A stretch of DNA of 64,000 nucleotides from Chromatiales bacterium (lineage in GTDB: Bacteria > Pseudomonadota > Gammaproteobacteria > UBA6429 > Thiohalophilaceae). A model generated the notes under the pieces. It did no database searches and had not been told where the DNA came from. It saw nothing but the letters and a program-made list of their open reading frames with translations. Numbering within the stretch: the first letter of the stretch is position 1; each line of letters begins with the position of its first letter. Made by a program: the position numbers and the translations under genes. This document shows, one piece after another, positions 44,103-53,244 of this stretch. The stretch is from positions 62,001 to 126,000 of the forward strand of contig JALTJZ010000050.1 in the NCBI GenBank assembly GCA_027076325.1, read 5' to 3'.

Positions 44103-45137
44103 ATGAAGTTGCTTATGTTTAATAAATCTGCTTTTCGTTACAATATCTTTTTTATCATTATTTGCCTGAGTTTTCTCTCTTTATCTACAGGCTACACAAA
44201 AAATCTCAGCCCACGGCAATTTGAGAGTACAAAAGCTATTGACCAGTTTATCCGCCACATGGTGCAAAAACATCGCTTCAAACAAACCGAGCTCGAAGAA
44301 CTTTTCCAGAAAGCACGATTACACCCGGGTATTATTGAAGCTATCTCCCGCCCTGCAGAGGCAAAACCCTGGTATGACTACCGCCCTATTTTTGTTACTA
44401 CTTCCCGAGTTAAAGGCGGCATTAAGTTCTGGAATAAATACAAAACCATATTGGAACAGGCAAACAATATTTATGGCGTTCCGGAAGAAATTATAACCAG
44501 TATTATTGGCGTTGAAACACGTTATGGTCGACATACCGGACGCTACCCTATTCTCGACTCACTTTCTACGCTTGCCTTTGCTTATCCACCCCGCAGTAAA
44601 TTTTTTAAAAGTGAACTAGAGCACTACCTGTTAATGACTCGTGAAGAACAACTCGATCCACTGGCATTAAAAGGCTCCTACGCAGGCGCAATGGGGATGC
44701 CTCAATTTATATCAAGTAGCTTCCGACGCTACGCTGTTGATTTTGACAAATCAGGCCAACGCGATTTATGGGAAAGCCCAGCTGATGCTATTGGTAGCGT
44801 TGCAAACTATTTCAAAGAACACCGCTGGCGCAGTGGTGAACCCATTGCATCAAAAGTAAAAGTTCATGGTGAACGATATCGTTTATTGTTGTCTAAAGGG
44901 ATTAAGCCTAATAAAACTCAGCAGGAATTACTCGACAATGGTGTTGTCTTGCCCAATGGTTTACCAACTAATCTCAAAGGGCGGCTTATTGCCTTTGAAA
45001 CCAAAGCGGGACCCGAATACTGGGTTGCGTGGCATAATTTTTATGTTATCTCACGCTATAACCACAGTGCACTGTATTCAATGGCTGTTTTCCAGCTTAG
45101 TGAAAAGATCTATGCCATGTATAATGAAGAAGATTAA
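44103..45137 (+). CDS. mltB: Membrane-bound lytic transglycosylase B
   Basis: A 344-aa family-3 lytic transglycosylase. An N-terminal signal (about 12-32) has no lipobox Cys, so unlike E. coli MltB it should be soluble periplasmic or held by an uncleaved helix. The catalytic E138 is in GVETRYGRHTGRYPILDSL; the sugar-binding AMGMPQFISSSFRRYAVDFD and DAIGSVANYF follow. It cleaves the glycan strand with release of anhydromuropeptides, which feed the AmgK/MurU recycling route encoded at 52.5 kb. It lies 27 nt after rodA. Confidence 0.95.
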   Translation: MKLLMFNKSAFRYNIFFIIICLSFLSLSTGYTKNLSPRQFESTKAIDQFIRHMVQKHRFKQTELEELFQKARLHPGIIEAISRPAEAKPWYDYRPIFVTTSRVKGGIKFWNKYKTILEQANNIYGVPEEIITSIIGVETRYGRHTGRYPILDSLSTLAFAYPPRSKFFKSELEHYLLMTREEQLDPLALKGSYAGAMGMPQFISSSFRRYAVDFDKSGQRDLWESPADAIGSVANYFKEHRWRSGEPIASKVKVHGERYRLLLSKGIKPNKTQQELLDNGVVLPNGLPTNLKGRLIAFETKAGPEYWVAWHNFYVISRYNHSALYSMAVFQLSEKIYAMYNEED

Positions 45138-45154
45138 AACCTTTAGATTTTTAT

Positions 45155-45991
45155 TTGATGATGTACTCTATAGTTAAAATACCCACACCCATCAAGCTTG
45201 CAGCATTAATAGTGATCAGCCTGTTATTTGCTGGCTGTAGTAGTCCACCTTCACGCTATGCCCTAAAACACGACACTGGCCCGGATCGCTATGTCAATCA
45301 CCATAATATTCCTGATGCGGTACCGCGGCAAGAACCTAAAAGCAGAGGTGGTAATAAAAATTATCGCATCAAAGGAAAAAGTTATCGCGTGCTTGAATCC
45401 AGCCGTGGATACAAAAAAAGAGGAATTGCATCATGGTATGGTAAAAAATTTCATGGCCATCGCACCTCAAATGGCGAGATATATGACATGTATCAGATGA
45501 CGGCTGCACATAAAACGCTACCCTTGCCCACCTACGTACGTGTAACACACCTGAAAAATGGCCAGAGTGTTATTTTGAGAGTGAATGATCGTGGGCCCTT
45601 TCACCGTAACCGGCTGATTGATTTGTCCTACGTCGCAGCTAAAAAATTGGGCATTACCGCAACCGGTACTGGCGTTGTGGAAGTTGAAGCCATTAATCCA
45701 GCACAATATTCCACTAAACAATACAACAAAAAAAATACAAGCTCTACAGCAAATGCAGGTTATAAAATTTACCTGCAGGCAGGCGCCTTTAGCCAACAAC
45801 AAAATGCACACTATTTGCAGGGCAAAATTAACAATCTTGGCCTGGCTCTCGCCACCCAGGTTAAATTTGACCCTCACCAGAAATTATACAAAGTGCGAAT
45901 AGGCCCGTTCAGAAGTGTCGATATGGCCGATTCTATCAGCGAAACATTACTCCAACACACTATCGACAAAGCCTATATTGTGGTTGACTAG
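45155..45991 (+). CDS. rlpA: RlpA-like septal lipoprotein
   Basis: A 278-aa lipoprotein with the lipobox FAGC, an RlpA double-psi barrel (about 90-185: GIASWYGKKFHGHRTSNGE, VRVNDRGPF, RLIDLSYVAAKKLG) and a C-terminal SPOR domain (about 205-278) that binds denuded glycan at the septum. The catalytic Asp and His of the lytic form are in place (NDRGPFH and KFHG). Next to mltB and dacA as in most gammaproteobacteria. It lies 17 nt after mltB. Confidence 0.94.
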   Translation: MMMYSIVKIPTPIKLAALIVISLLFAGCSSPPSRYALKHDTGPDRYVNHHNIPDAVPRQEPKSRGGNKNYRIKGKSYRVLESSRGYKKRGIASWYGKKFHGHRTSNGEIYDMYQMTAAHKTLPLPTYVRVTHLKNGQSVILRVNDRGPFHRNRLIDLSYVAAKKLGITATGTGVVEVEAINPAQYSTKQYNKKNTSSTANAGYKIYLQAGAFSQQQNAHYLQGKINNLGLALATQVKFDPHQKLYKVRIGPFRSVDMADSISETLLQHTIDKAYIVVD

Positions 45992-46045
45992 AAAGGCATA
46001 CTGTTTCCGGGAACTCGGACGCAAAAACGTGCACTAAAACTAGGC

Positions 46046-46059
46046 TTCATTGCAATGAA
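46046..46059. promoter_or_regulatory. 14-bp palindrome upstream of dacA
   Basis: TTCATTG-CAATGAA is self-complementary and is followed 5 bp later by TACAAT, a possible -10, about 43 bp before the dacA ATG. It may be an operator on a dacA promoter inside the long block. Confidence 0.3.
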
Positions 46060-46101
46060 TGGTTACAATGGTGTTTTGTTAAATAACCTTCAGGAATACC
46101 C

Positions 46102-47250
46102 ATGTCGACTATTCGATATTTGAAAATATTAACACTGTTAATCCTCATTTTTACACACCTTAATGCTTTTTCGCAGGCCAATCTTGTACCGGCCGCGCCA
46201 AAAGTTAAAGCGCATGCCTATCTACTCATGGACTTTAATAGCAGCCGTATTATTGTCTCCAAAAATGCAGATAAGCGTGTCGAGCCTGCCAGCCTGACAA
46301 AGATAATGACCGTCTACATTACTCTTTACGAACTCAGCAAAAACAATATTAAGCTTGAGGATCAGGTTAAAATTAGTGAGAAAGCGTGGCGCATGAAAGG
46401 CTCGCGAATGTTTATTGAAGTTAATTCATGGGTTAGCGTTAATGAACTCCTAAAGGGTGTTATTATTCAATCAGGCAATGATGCTAGCGTTGCTTTGGCA
46501 GAACATATTGCAGGAAGTGAATCAGCTTTTGCTGATCTGATGAATCAACATGCCCTTAATTTAGGTATGCGTAATACCCATTTTGTTAACAGCACGGGTT
46601 GGCCTGATAAAAATCACTATACCACTGCAAAAGATCTCGCTATTCTTACGCGGGCATTAATCCATAACTTCAAAGAACAATATAAAGTTTTTAAGGTTAA
46701 ATACTACAGCTACAATGGCATTAAGCAACCTAACCGCAATCGTTTACTATGGACAGATAATCGTGTCGATGGGGTTAAAACCGGTCATACCGAATCAGCA
46801 GGCTACTGCTTAATTACATCTGCAACACAAAAAAACATGCGCCTTATTTCTGTAGTCACAGGAACAAATAGCGAGTCAGCTCGTGAAACAGCAACACGCA
46901 AATTACTGAATTATGGCTTCCGGTTTTATGAAACATTTTTGCTTAACAAAGCACACGAATCACTCACAACACAACGTGTCTGGAAAGGCGACAAAGATGA
47001 GTTAAATCTTGGACTAACAGAGGATCTGTATATTACCGCACCGCGTGGTAGCCGCTCTAAGATAAAAGCCAATATGAAACTTAATGCCATGATTACCGCA
47101 CCAGTAACAAAAGGCCAGGAATTTGGTTCAGTTAATGTTACTCTCGCAGATGAAGTACTTGTATCCAGGCCACTGGTTGCACTTGATGATATAAAAGAAG
47201 GCGGCCTCTTTAGCAAATTAATAGATAATATTATTTTAATGTTTAAATAA
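46102..47250 (+). CDS. dacA: D-alanyl-D-alanine carboxypeptidase (PBP5/6-type)
   Basis: A 382-aa class C PBP that trims the terminal D-Ala of wall peptides. A signal peptide (about 1-25) precedes the catalytic domain, with S64-L-T-K67, S124-G-N126 and K226-T-G228 all intact. A C-terminal beta domain (about 285-360) and an amphipathic tail (GLFSKLIDNIILMFK) for membrane attachment follow. A ribosome binding site (CAGGA) precedes the ATG. It has a 110-bp gap upstream, the longest in this block, and probably its own promoter. Confidence 0.97.
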   Translation: MSTIRYLKILTLLILIFTHLNAFSQANLVPAAPKVKAHAYLLMDFNSSRIIVSKNADKRVEPASLTKIMTVYITLYELSKNNIKLEDQVKISEKAWRMKGSRMFIEVNSWVSVNELLKGVIIQSGNDASVALAEHIAGSESAFADLMNQHALNLGMRNTHFVNSTGWPDKNHYTTAKDLAILTRALIHNFKEQYKVFKVKYYSYNGIKQPNRNRLLWTDNRVDGVKTGHTESAGYCLITSATQKNMRLISVVTGTNSESARETATRKLLNYGFRFYETFLLNKAHESLTTQRVWKGDKDELNLGLTEDLYITAPRGSRSKIKANMKLNAMITAPVTKGQEFGSVNVTLADEVLVSRPLVALDDIKEGGLFSKLIDNIILMFK

Positions 47251-47273
47251 AAAACATTACTATAAATAGAAAA

Positions 47274-48161
47274 ATGAAAACATCAGCAGAAAAATCCGTT
47301 CAACACGATACCAGCATTTGCTTTTTGAATGGTAATTACATCCCCTTAAAGGATGCAAAAGTATCAGTTCTGGATCGAGGGTTTATTTTTGCAGATGGCA
47401 TCTATGAAGTGATTCCTGCCTTTGCAGGAAAGCCTTTCAGACTGGAACAGCACTTAAAACGCCTGCATGATAATTTAACTGCAATAAAAATAAATAATCC
47501 ATATAGCAATAAACAATGGCAGGTGATTTTTACAAATTTGATCAGTAAAAATAATTATCCAGATACTGATTGTTCTGTGTACCTTCAGGTAACACGTGGC
47601 GTTGCAAAACGTGACCATGTCTTCCCGGATGACTCCACTGCAACTATTTTTGCCATGATAAATCCACTGCTACCTGCCAACCCTGATATTCTTGCCAGGG
47701 GGCTATCGGTAATTATTCGTGAAGATATCCGTTGGCAATATTGCAATATAAAATCAATATCGCTACTTGGAAATATTATATTAAAACAGGAAGCAGCCGA
47801 AAATAATGCGGATGAAGCTATTCTTGTGCGCAACGGAAATGTCACCGAAGGTGCAGCAAGCAATGTTTTTATTGTAAAAAATAACGTTATAAAAACACCA
47901 CCTAAAGATAAAAAACTACTGCCTGGTATTACCCGTGACCTGATTGTTGAGATTGCAAACCAACAGGGCTTAAACTGTATAGAAGAAAATATAACAGAAG
48001 ATGAATTATTAACTGCAGATGAAGTCTGGCTAACAAGTTCAACAAAAGAAGTTGCGCCTGTTTGTTTTATCGAAAAAAAACCGGTTGCCACTGGCACCCC
48101 TGGCCAGCACTGGGCTAAAATGTACCAGCTCTTTCAGGAATACAAAGATTCTCTAAAATAA
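47274..48161 (+). CDS. dat: D-amino acid aminotransferase-like PLP enzyme
   Basis: A 295-aa fold-type IV PLP transaminase. The catalytic Lys is in the CNIKSISLLGNI segment, and EGAASNVFIV with its Glu and Ser is the phosphate-binding region. LDRGFIFADGIYEVIP near the N terminus is the family opening. In this gene order (dacA-dat-ybeD-lipB) the enzyme is annotated as D-alanine transaminase, making D-Glu or D-Ala for the wall; a branched-chain or aminodeoxychorismate role cannot be excluded by sequence. It is 24 nt after dacA. Confidence 0.88.
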   Translation: MKTSAEKSVQHDTSICFLNGNYIPLKDAKVSVLDRGFIFADGIYEVIPAFAGKPFRLEQHLKRLHDNLTAIKINNPYSNKQWQVIFTNLISKNNYPDTDCSVYLQVTRGVAKRDHVFPDDSTATIFAMINPLLPANPDILARGLSVIIREDIRWQYCNIKSISLLGNIILKQEAAENNADEAILVRNGNVTEGAASNVFIVKNNVIKTPPKDKKLLPGITRDLIVEIANQQGLNCIEENITEDELLTADEVWLTSSTKEVAPVCFIEKKPVATGTPGQHWAKMYQLFQEYKDSLK

Positions 48162-48178
48162 AAATAGCCCGAATATTC

Positions 48179-48445
48179 ATGAAACAAGAAGACAGCCCAT
48201 TAGAATTCCCTTGTCATTTTCCCATAAAAGTAATGGGTGCAACCACAGGTGATTTTAAAACAAGCGTTATTGATATTGTAAAAACACATATTCCTGAACT
48301 TAGCAATGAACATATTAATGAACGCCCCAGTAGTAATAATAAATATGTTTCTCTTACTGTTACGGTTTATGTTACCAGTCGGGAGCAACTCGATAATATT
48401 TATCGTGAACTTCATGCCTGTGAACATGTACTTATGTCCTTATAG
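48179..48445 (+). CDS. ybeD: YbeD-like regulatory protein (DUF493)
   Basis: An 88-aa ferredoxin-like protein of the UPF0250/DUF493 family. FPIKVMGATTGDFKTSVIDIVK at the start and the C-terminal VTSREQLDNIYRELHACEHVLMSL match. Homologues lie between dacA and lipB in most gammaproteobacteria; the fold resembles the regulatory ACT-like domain, and the role is not settled. It is 18 nt after dat and 10 nt before lipB. Confidence 0.93.
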   Translation: MKQEDSPLEFPCHFPIKVMGATTGDFKTSVIDIVKTHIPELSNEHINERPSSNNKYVSLTVTVYVTSREQLDNIYRELHACEHVLMSL

Positions 48446-48454
48446 TAATTAGTA

Positions 48455-49072
48455 ATGCAACAGAGTCCTGTTATTTTCAAAGATCTCGGCTTACAGGACT
48501 ATACATATGTATGGCAGGAAATGAAGAATTTTACGCTAGCACGTAAACCAGAAACATGTGATGAGATCTGGTTTGTACAACATCCGGCTGTTTACACTTT
48601 AGGCCTCAACGGAAAAAATACACATATCCTGAATCCAACCAATATCCCTGTTATAAATATCGACCGGGGTGGACAGGTTACTTATCATGGCCCAGGACAA
48701 CTGGTTATTTATTGCATGGTTAATCTTAAACACAGAAACTATGGTGTACAGGAGTTTGTAAAACGATTACAGAATAGTGTGCAGAAATTATTATCTGATT
48801 ATAATATTTCAAGCCATCTAATCAACAAGGCACCTGGTGTTTATGTTAACAATAAAAAAATTGCTGCTCTTGGCTTACGTGTTAAATATAATTGCACCTA
48901 CCACGGCCTGGCACTTAATATTGACATGGATTTAACACCGTTTAAGGACATTAACCCCTGTGGTTATCCTGATTTAGAAGTTACTCAATTATCAGACTAT
49001 AATTTGTCTGACCCTATCGAAGTAATTTCAAATAAATTCAAACCCATTCTTGAAAATAGCATATACTCTTAA
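48455..49072 (+). CDS. lipB: Octanoyl-ACP:protein transferase LipB
   Basis: A 205-aa enzyme that moves octanoate from ACP to lipoyl domains, the first step of lipoate synthesis. It has RGGQVTYHGPGQLVIY, the catalytic Lys in KKIAALGLRV and the catalytic Cys in INPCGYPDL. lipA, which inserts sulfur into the octanoyl group and normally follows, is not here; a DUF218 gene occupies its place. Confidence 0.96.
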   Translation: MQQSPVIFKDLGLQDYTYVWQEMKNFTLARKPETCDEIWFVQHPAVYTLGLNGKNTHILNPTNIPVINIDRGGQVTYHGPGQLVIYCMVNLKHRNYGVQEFVKRLQNSVQKLLSDYNISSHLINKAPGVYVNNKKIAALGLRVKYNCTYHGLALNIDMDLTPFKDINPCGYPDLEVTQLSDYNLSDPIEVISNKFKPILENSIYS

Positions 49073-49109
49073 GTAATATTATTTACCAACAACCTTTATA
49101 TACGGATGG

Positions 49110-49907
49110 ATGCGGATGGATATTGAAGTGCTTATCAATAATATTATTCAAACAATACTATTCCCACCGGGAATAAATATTGCGCTGATACTTGCCGGGC
49201 TACTTATTATCCAGCGGTTTTATGCAACAGGTAAAATTCTGCTTATATCCGGGTTTGCACTTCTAATTATTCTAAGCCTGCCAATTACTGCACATGGACT
49301 TAATGCCTTACTTGAAACGGACATTGCATTAAGCCCAAAAAATATCAAAACCAGCAACGCGAAAGCTATTGTTGTGCTGGGTTCTGGACGTTATGCGAAT
49401 GCACTTGAATATCCAGAAAAGAAAGATTCAATATCAGCCAGCGCACTGGAACGCCTTCGCTACGGTGTTTACCTTCACAAAAAGACTGGCCTGCCAATAC
49501 TGGTTTCAGGTGGTAGCCCACAAGGCAGAATGCAATCGGAAGCATCCATTATGCAGGATGCCCTTAAAGATATTTTTCAGCTAAAAGCAAAGTGGCTTGA
49601 TGTAAACAGCTCAAATACATGGAACAACGCAAAATTTTCGGCAAAAATTTTACAACAAGACGGCATTAAAAATATAATACTAGTCACTCATGCCTATCAT
49701 ATTCCTCGTGCAAGGCTGGCCTTTGAACATTTTGGTTTTAACATAACAGCTGCACCGCTTGGCTTTAAAGCAAAGAACCGCAGCGATATTCCCTATACTG
49801 TTCTTGACTTCTTGCCCTCTGCGTACGCGATGAGCAGCTCAAGCTCGGCACTACATGAATTTGTTGGTTATGCCTGGTATATGATTCGATATATCTGGCT
49901 TGCTTAA
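49110..49907 (+). CDS. DUF218 (ElyC/SanA-like) membrane protein
   Basis: A 265-aa protein with two N-terminal membrane helices (about 14-60) and a DUF218 domain in the periplasm (about 86-250). Landmarks are AIVVLGSGRYANALEYP, SALERLRYGVYLHKKTGLPILVSGG, SSNTWNNAKFS and LVTHAYHIPRARLAFEHFG. ElyC and SanA affect peptidoglycan and envelope integrity through the lipid carrier; the biochemical activity is not settled. It follows lipB by 37 nt, on the same strand, and converges with the Csd6-like gene. Confidence 0.85.
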   Translation: MRMDIEVLINNIIQTILFPPGINIALILAGLLIIQRFYATGKILLISGFALLIILSLPITAHGLNALLETDIALSPKNIKTSNAKAIVVLGSGRYANALEYPEKKDSISASALERLRYGVYLHKKTGLPILVSGGSPQGRMQSEASIMQDALKDIFQLKAKWLDVNSSNTWNNAKFSAKILQQDGIKNIILVTHAYHIPRARLAFEHFGFNITAAPLGFKAKNRSDIPYTVLDFLPSAYAMSSSSSALHEFVGYAWYMIRYIWLA

Positions 49908-49981
49908 AAATACCAGAGCAAAGTAACTACGAAGGCTCAATGTAAGGGTGTTCTAATCTTCATATTAAAAAATTACACGTT

Positions 49982-51319
49982 CTATTTGCCTTCAAAAATA
50001 ATTTTCCAGCCTTCTTTATTTTTTTCTAAATAGAGCCGCTTATCCATATTGCTTTTGAAATTATTCGACTGATAAGATTGATGAAATCGGGCAACAACAA
50101 TATTTTCTTGTGTTGCAGAGTCAGGATAAGCAAACAGGGAAATATCATCCAGTTTAATCTTCTGATATTTTTTAGAACGTGACACGGCCTTTTTCCGTGC
50201 TCGCCAGCTACGTATATTATGCCCACCACCCCAGAAATTATCTGCATAGTGATCCAGATACTTGTCAACATCCAGGCTTTGCCAGTCACGCCGCCATTTT
50301 TCCAACGACACTAAAACATCTTCACGCAAATTACTCCAGGTTGTGTAATCGACCCATTCCAGTGACTCGGCAATAATCATTGGTGTTTTTCCAGGTGTGA
50401 CTAAATGCTTAATTGCATTTAAATCAATATTTGGCAACACAACACAGCCTTCACTATCCAGAGGCGGGCGGCTATACGAATCACTGGTTGTTCCATGCAA
50501 CCATATCCCATAACCGGTTTTACCTAAACGTATATCCAGCTCATTTGGATAGTTGACCGGAAAGGCTCCGATGCCATATTTATCAGGTAAACGCCCATCA
50601 GGGATCCAGCGTGTTACAAAATACACTCCTTCTGGTGTTTTTAAATCACCTCGGAAAAATTTATTGCCGCGTAGCTTTCCGACACTGACATAAAAGTCTT
50701 TAACCAGCTTGGGTGGTAACAAATCACCTTGTCGCTGAAAAACATACAGGCGATTTTTTGATTTATCAATTAAAACAGCAACATTAACTGACTCGGACAT
50801 CAGCAACAGTGAACGGGGGATTTTTTGTTGTGTTACTTTCTGATGGTAGTTTTCCAGGCGAATTTTTACTTCATCACGTAATTTATTTAACTCTGTTTGT
50901 AATTCTGCTGTAGCAAAGCCTGATAAAATATCATTACGCCCTACACCCTGTATAGGCCTTACCTGCATTGCTAACAAATCACCTTTTACCAGATGTGCCA
51001 GTTTAAATTCAGGTGTTTTGCTAATTAACTCATTAAGTAAAACAGATGCTACTTTAAGATCACCCGCCTCTATATAAGCAAAGATCTTTAATAAGCTTGC
51101 TTCATAATCCTGCGGGTAAGCTTGAATCCGCTGATCAAGTTCGTCAATTAAACTAGCGGGTATAGTCGCAGATTCTATTTTCGATGCCGGGCTAACAACG
51201 ATATTGTCCTCAACCGGTTTAACAGACTCATTTTTATTTGCAAATGCAAACGTCACAATAAAAATGACTGCTAATGCAGAAAATAAATAGACTGATTTTT
51301 GAAAACTGCGTTTAACCAC
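49982..51319 (-). CDS. Csd6-like YkuD-domain protein with NTF2-like C terminus
   Basis: About 445 aa from GTG 51317-51319, whose first base is the last base of the upstream stop codon. The frame extends to a TTG at 51361 but that lies inside the upstream gene. A membrane anchor (about 8-27), a helical region (about 55-150) and a YkuD catalytic domain (about 175-300) with H275 and C292 in LDSEGCVVLPN follow; the Arg that transpeptidases have after the Cys is Val. Residues about 331-445 form an NTF2-like domain, the layout of H. pylori Csd6, an L,D-carboxypeptidase. It should trim wall peptides; which bond it cuts is uncertain. Confidence 0.8.
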   Translation of the reverse strand: MVKRSFQKSVYLFSALAVIFIVTFAFANKNESVKPVEDNIVVSPASKIESATIPASLIDELDQRIQAYPQDYEASLLKIFAYIEAGDLKVASVLLNELISKTPEFKLAHLVKGDLLAMQVRPIQGVGRNDILSGFATAELQTELNKLRDEVKIRLENYHQKVTQQKIPRSLLLMSESVNVAVLIDKSKNRLYVFQRQGDLLPPKLVKDFYVSVGKLRGNKFFRGDLKTPEGVYFVTRWIPDGRLPDKYGIGAFPVNYPNELDIRLGKTGYGIWLHGTTSDSYSRPPLDSEGCVVLPNIDLNAIKHLVTPGKTPMIIAESLEWVDYTTWSNLREDVLVSLEKWRRDWQSLDVDKYLDHYADNFWGGGHNIRSWRARKKAVSRSKKYQKIKLDDISLFAYPDSATQENIVVARFHQSYQSNNFKSNMDKRLYLEKNKEGWKIIFEGK

Positions 51320-52461
51320 TATCGTATCACTGCCACACTTTTCTCGGAAAGAATACGCCAACCGTCAGCTGTACGTTGCATTATAAACTGTTTTTTTGTT
51401 TTATCGCGATAATTATCGGCACGATAATCCTGAACCAGTTGTACAATCATTTTATCTTTTTGCTGAGGTTTAACCTCAAAATCCTTTAAGCGAACATTTA
51501 CCCAGCGTGGTTTACGAATACGTTCCCGTCGCTGCACAGCCCAAACCTCTTTCGATAATTTAGCCGGTTTAAAATCCTTGCCATAAAAAGATAAATACAA
51601 GTCCACTGCCTGAGCAGACCACGCTGCAGCCCAGCTTTGCAAAGCATTGATCACTTCATCTTTACTTGCATTCACATCCGACTGTTTACTCTCAATTTCG
51701 TTCTTAACTTTAGCCACTGGCCTGACTGATGCAACTACATTGTCAGAATGCTTGCTGGCAGATGTAGTTTCAGCTGTGCTCACTTTATCCTGTCGTGGTT
51801 TTACTGTACTTGCTGGTTTTGCCTTTTCTCCTGTGCTGGCCATTGTGACAACCGAAGCCGCTAACGGATTTTGCGCAGGCGTTGCCGGCCGCAGTGCAAC
51901 ATTCAATGTTTTAAGCTGCGTTGCTTTTGCCTGTACACCCAGTTTTAATGCCTTGCTATATGCACCTCTGGCCATTTCAACATAAATGGCGCTTAAATTG
52001 TCATACAGGGTTTTATATTGCTCATTTGTGGCCATCCCTTTATCCAGAGTCTGGCGTGCCAGATCAAGCTTACCTTGTCGCGCGTAAAGGGCAGCTAAAT
52101 TATTATAAAGCTCAGGTTGTGTCGGTTTTGATTGCAGAATGGATTGATACAATTGAATGGCTGCATTTACTTTACCTAAACGGCTGAGTGCCTGAGCACG
52201 GATAAACTGTGCTTCAAATTGTGCCGGTATCTCCGCCAGGATGCTGTCACTCAATTTCAGTGCTTGCTGGTAATCTTTCGCGGCCATTTTTTGCTGCGCT
52301 TTTTGTAACACAAGCCGGTTTTTTTCAGATAACGCTGCCGGAGAGTCGGTCAGTGCAAGCACATTATGGGCAGACAAAGCCAGCAGCAGAATAGAGCTTG
52401 CTATTAAGCCAGCCATGCGCCTGATTAAACCGGGTAACAATACCCCGCGATGCATTTGCAT
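51319..52461 (-). CDS. Exported TPR protein with NTF2-like C terminus
   Basis: A 380-aa protein: signal or anchor (about 15-36), three TPR repeats (about 45-150), a Ser/Ala/Lys-rich linker (about 195-265) and an NTF2-like domain (about 268-380). The last domain, from WAAAWSAQAVDLYLSFYGKDF to the end, is a clear relative of the C-terminal domain of the YkuD protein next to it, whose corresponding start is WRRDWQSLDVDKYLDHYADNF. AAGGAG lies 8 nt before the ATG. The stop codon shares a base with the next start, so both are made together and may form a complex. Confidence 0.75.
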   Translation of the reverse strand: MQMHRGVLLPGLIRRMAGLIASSILLLALSAHNVLALTDSPAALSEKNRLVLQKAQQKMAAKDYQQALKLSDSILAEIPAQFEAQFIRAQALSRLGKVNAAIQLYQSILQSKPTQPELYNNLAALYARQGKLDLARQTLDKGMATNEQYKTLYDNLSAIYVEMARGAYSKALKLGVQAKATQLKTLNVALRPATPAQNPLAASVVTMASTGEKAKPASTVKPRQDKVSTAETTSASKHSDNVVASVRPVAKVKNEIESKQSDVNASKDEVINALQSWAAAWSAQAVDLYLSFYGKDFKPAKLSKEVWAVQRRERIRKPRWVNVRLKDFEVKPQQKDKMIVQLVQDYRADNYRDKTKKQFIMQRTADGWRILSEKSVAVIR

Positions 52462-52526
52462 GCATTACTCTCCTTTTATCTCATTTTGTTATAAATTATA
52501 ACAACTTACCAACTCGCCGCAACAAA

Positions 52527-53231
52527 CTAGGCCGGTTTTTTTGCTAAATAAATATTTATTTCTTTCAGTCGCTGCGGTGTGCCTATATCAAACCAGTCTC
52601 CACGGTAAACCTCCGCACTAATATGCTGCTCCCGTATTAGCGCCGTCAATACGGGTGCCAGCGCCTGCCGCCCCTCATCGAGAAAGTAAAATATTTTCGG
52701 GTGATAAACCCCAATTCCACTAAAAGTAAAACAAGGGCTGTCCGGATAAATATCTTTCTCATAAACAAGTGGCTCCTCCTCACGCAGGCAAAAGTCCCCT
52801 TCGGGGTGGTGCATGGGGTTAGACACGAGCAATAAATGTGCCCAAATAGAGGTTTCCAGTTGTTTTTTTGCCGTGGTTAGCAATTGAATCAAGGGGAAAT
52901 CAGTCCAGATGTCGCCATTAATAACCAAAAAAGGCTCTTTACCCAGCAAGGGCAAAGCATGGCGAATCCCACCGGCTGTCTCTAACGCCGTTTGTTCAGC
53001 AGAATAGGCGATATTCACCCCGAATTGCCGACCATCGCCCAGGTGCCGCTCAATTTTATCCCCCAGCCAGGCATGATTAATAACAATATCCCGAATGCCT
53101 GCACGGTACAGTGCTTTAATATGGTATTCAATCAGTGTGCAACCGGCCACTTTTAATAATGGCTTGGGCACACTGTCCGTTAAGGGACGCATACGCTCGC
53201 CCCGGCCTGCGGCCAGAATCATGGCTTTCAT
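52527..53231 (-). CDS. murU: N-acetylmuramate-1-phosphate uridylyltransferase MurU
   Basis: A 234-aa nucleotidyltransferase that turns MurNAc-1-phosphate into UDP-MurNAc in the cell-wall recycling route that bypasses MurA, and so fosfomycin. LAAGRGERMRPLTDSVPKPLL is the NTP-binding motif; VINGDIWTDFPL holds the metal Asp. The next gene on the strand, amgK, lies 13 nt upstream and makes its substrate. The pair sits next to lptD-surA-pdxA-rsmA as in pseudomonads. Confidence 0.92.
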   Translation of the reverse strand: MKAMILAAGRGERMRPLTDSVPKPLLKVAGCTLIEYHIKALYRAGIRDIVINHAWLGDKIERHLGDGRQFGVNIAYSAEQTALETAGGIRHALPLLGKEPFLVINGDIWTDFPLIQLLTTAKKQLETSIWAHLLLVSNPMHHPEGDFCLREEEPLVYEKDIYPDSPCFTFSGIGVYHPKIFYFLDEGRQALAPVLTALIREQHISAEVYRGDWFDIGTPQRLKEINIYLAKKPA

Positions 53232-53244
53232 TTAGCCCCTGCCT

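Noticed and set aside
52488-52502. AT-only hairpin GTTATAA-A-TTATAAC upstream of the TPR/NTF2 gene
   Set aside because: Weak AT pairing with a one-base centre; likely chance in an AT-rich gap.
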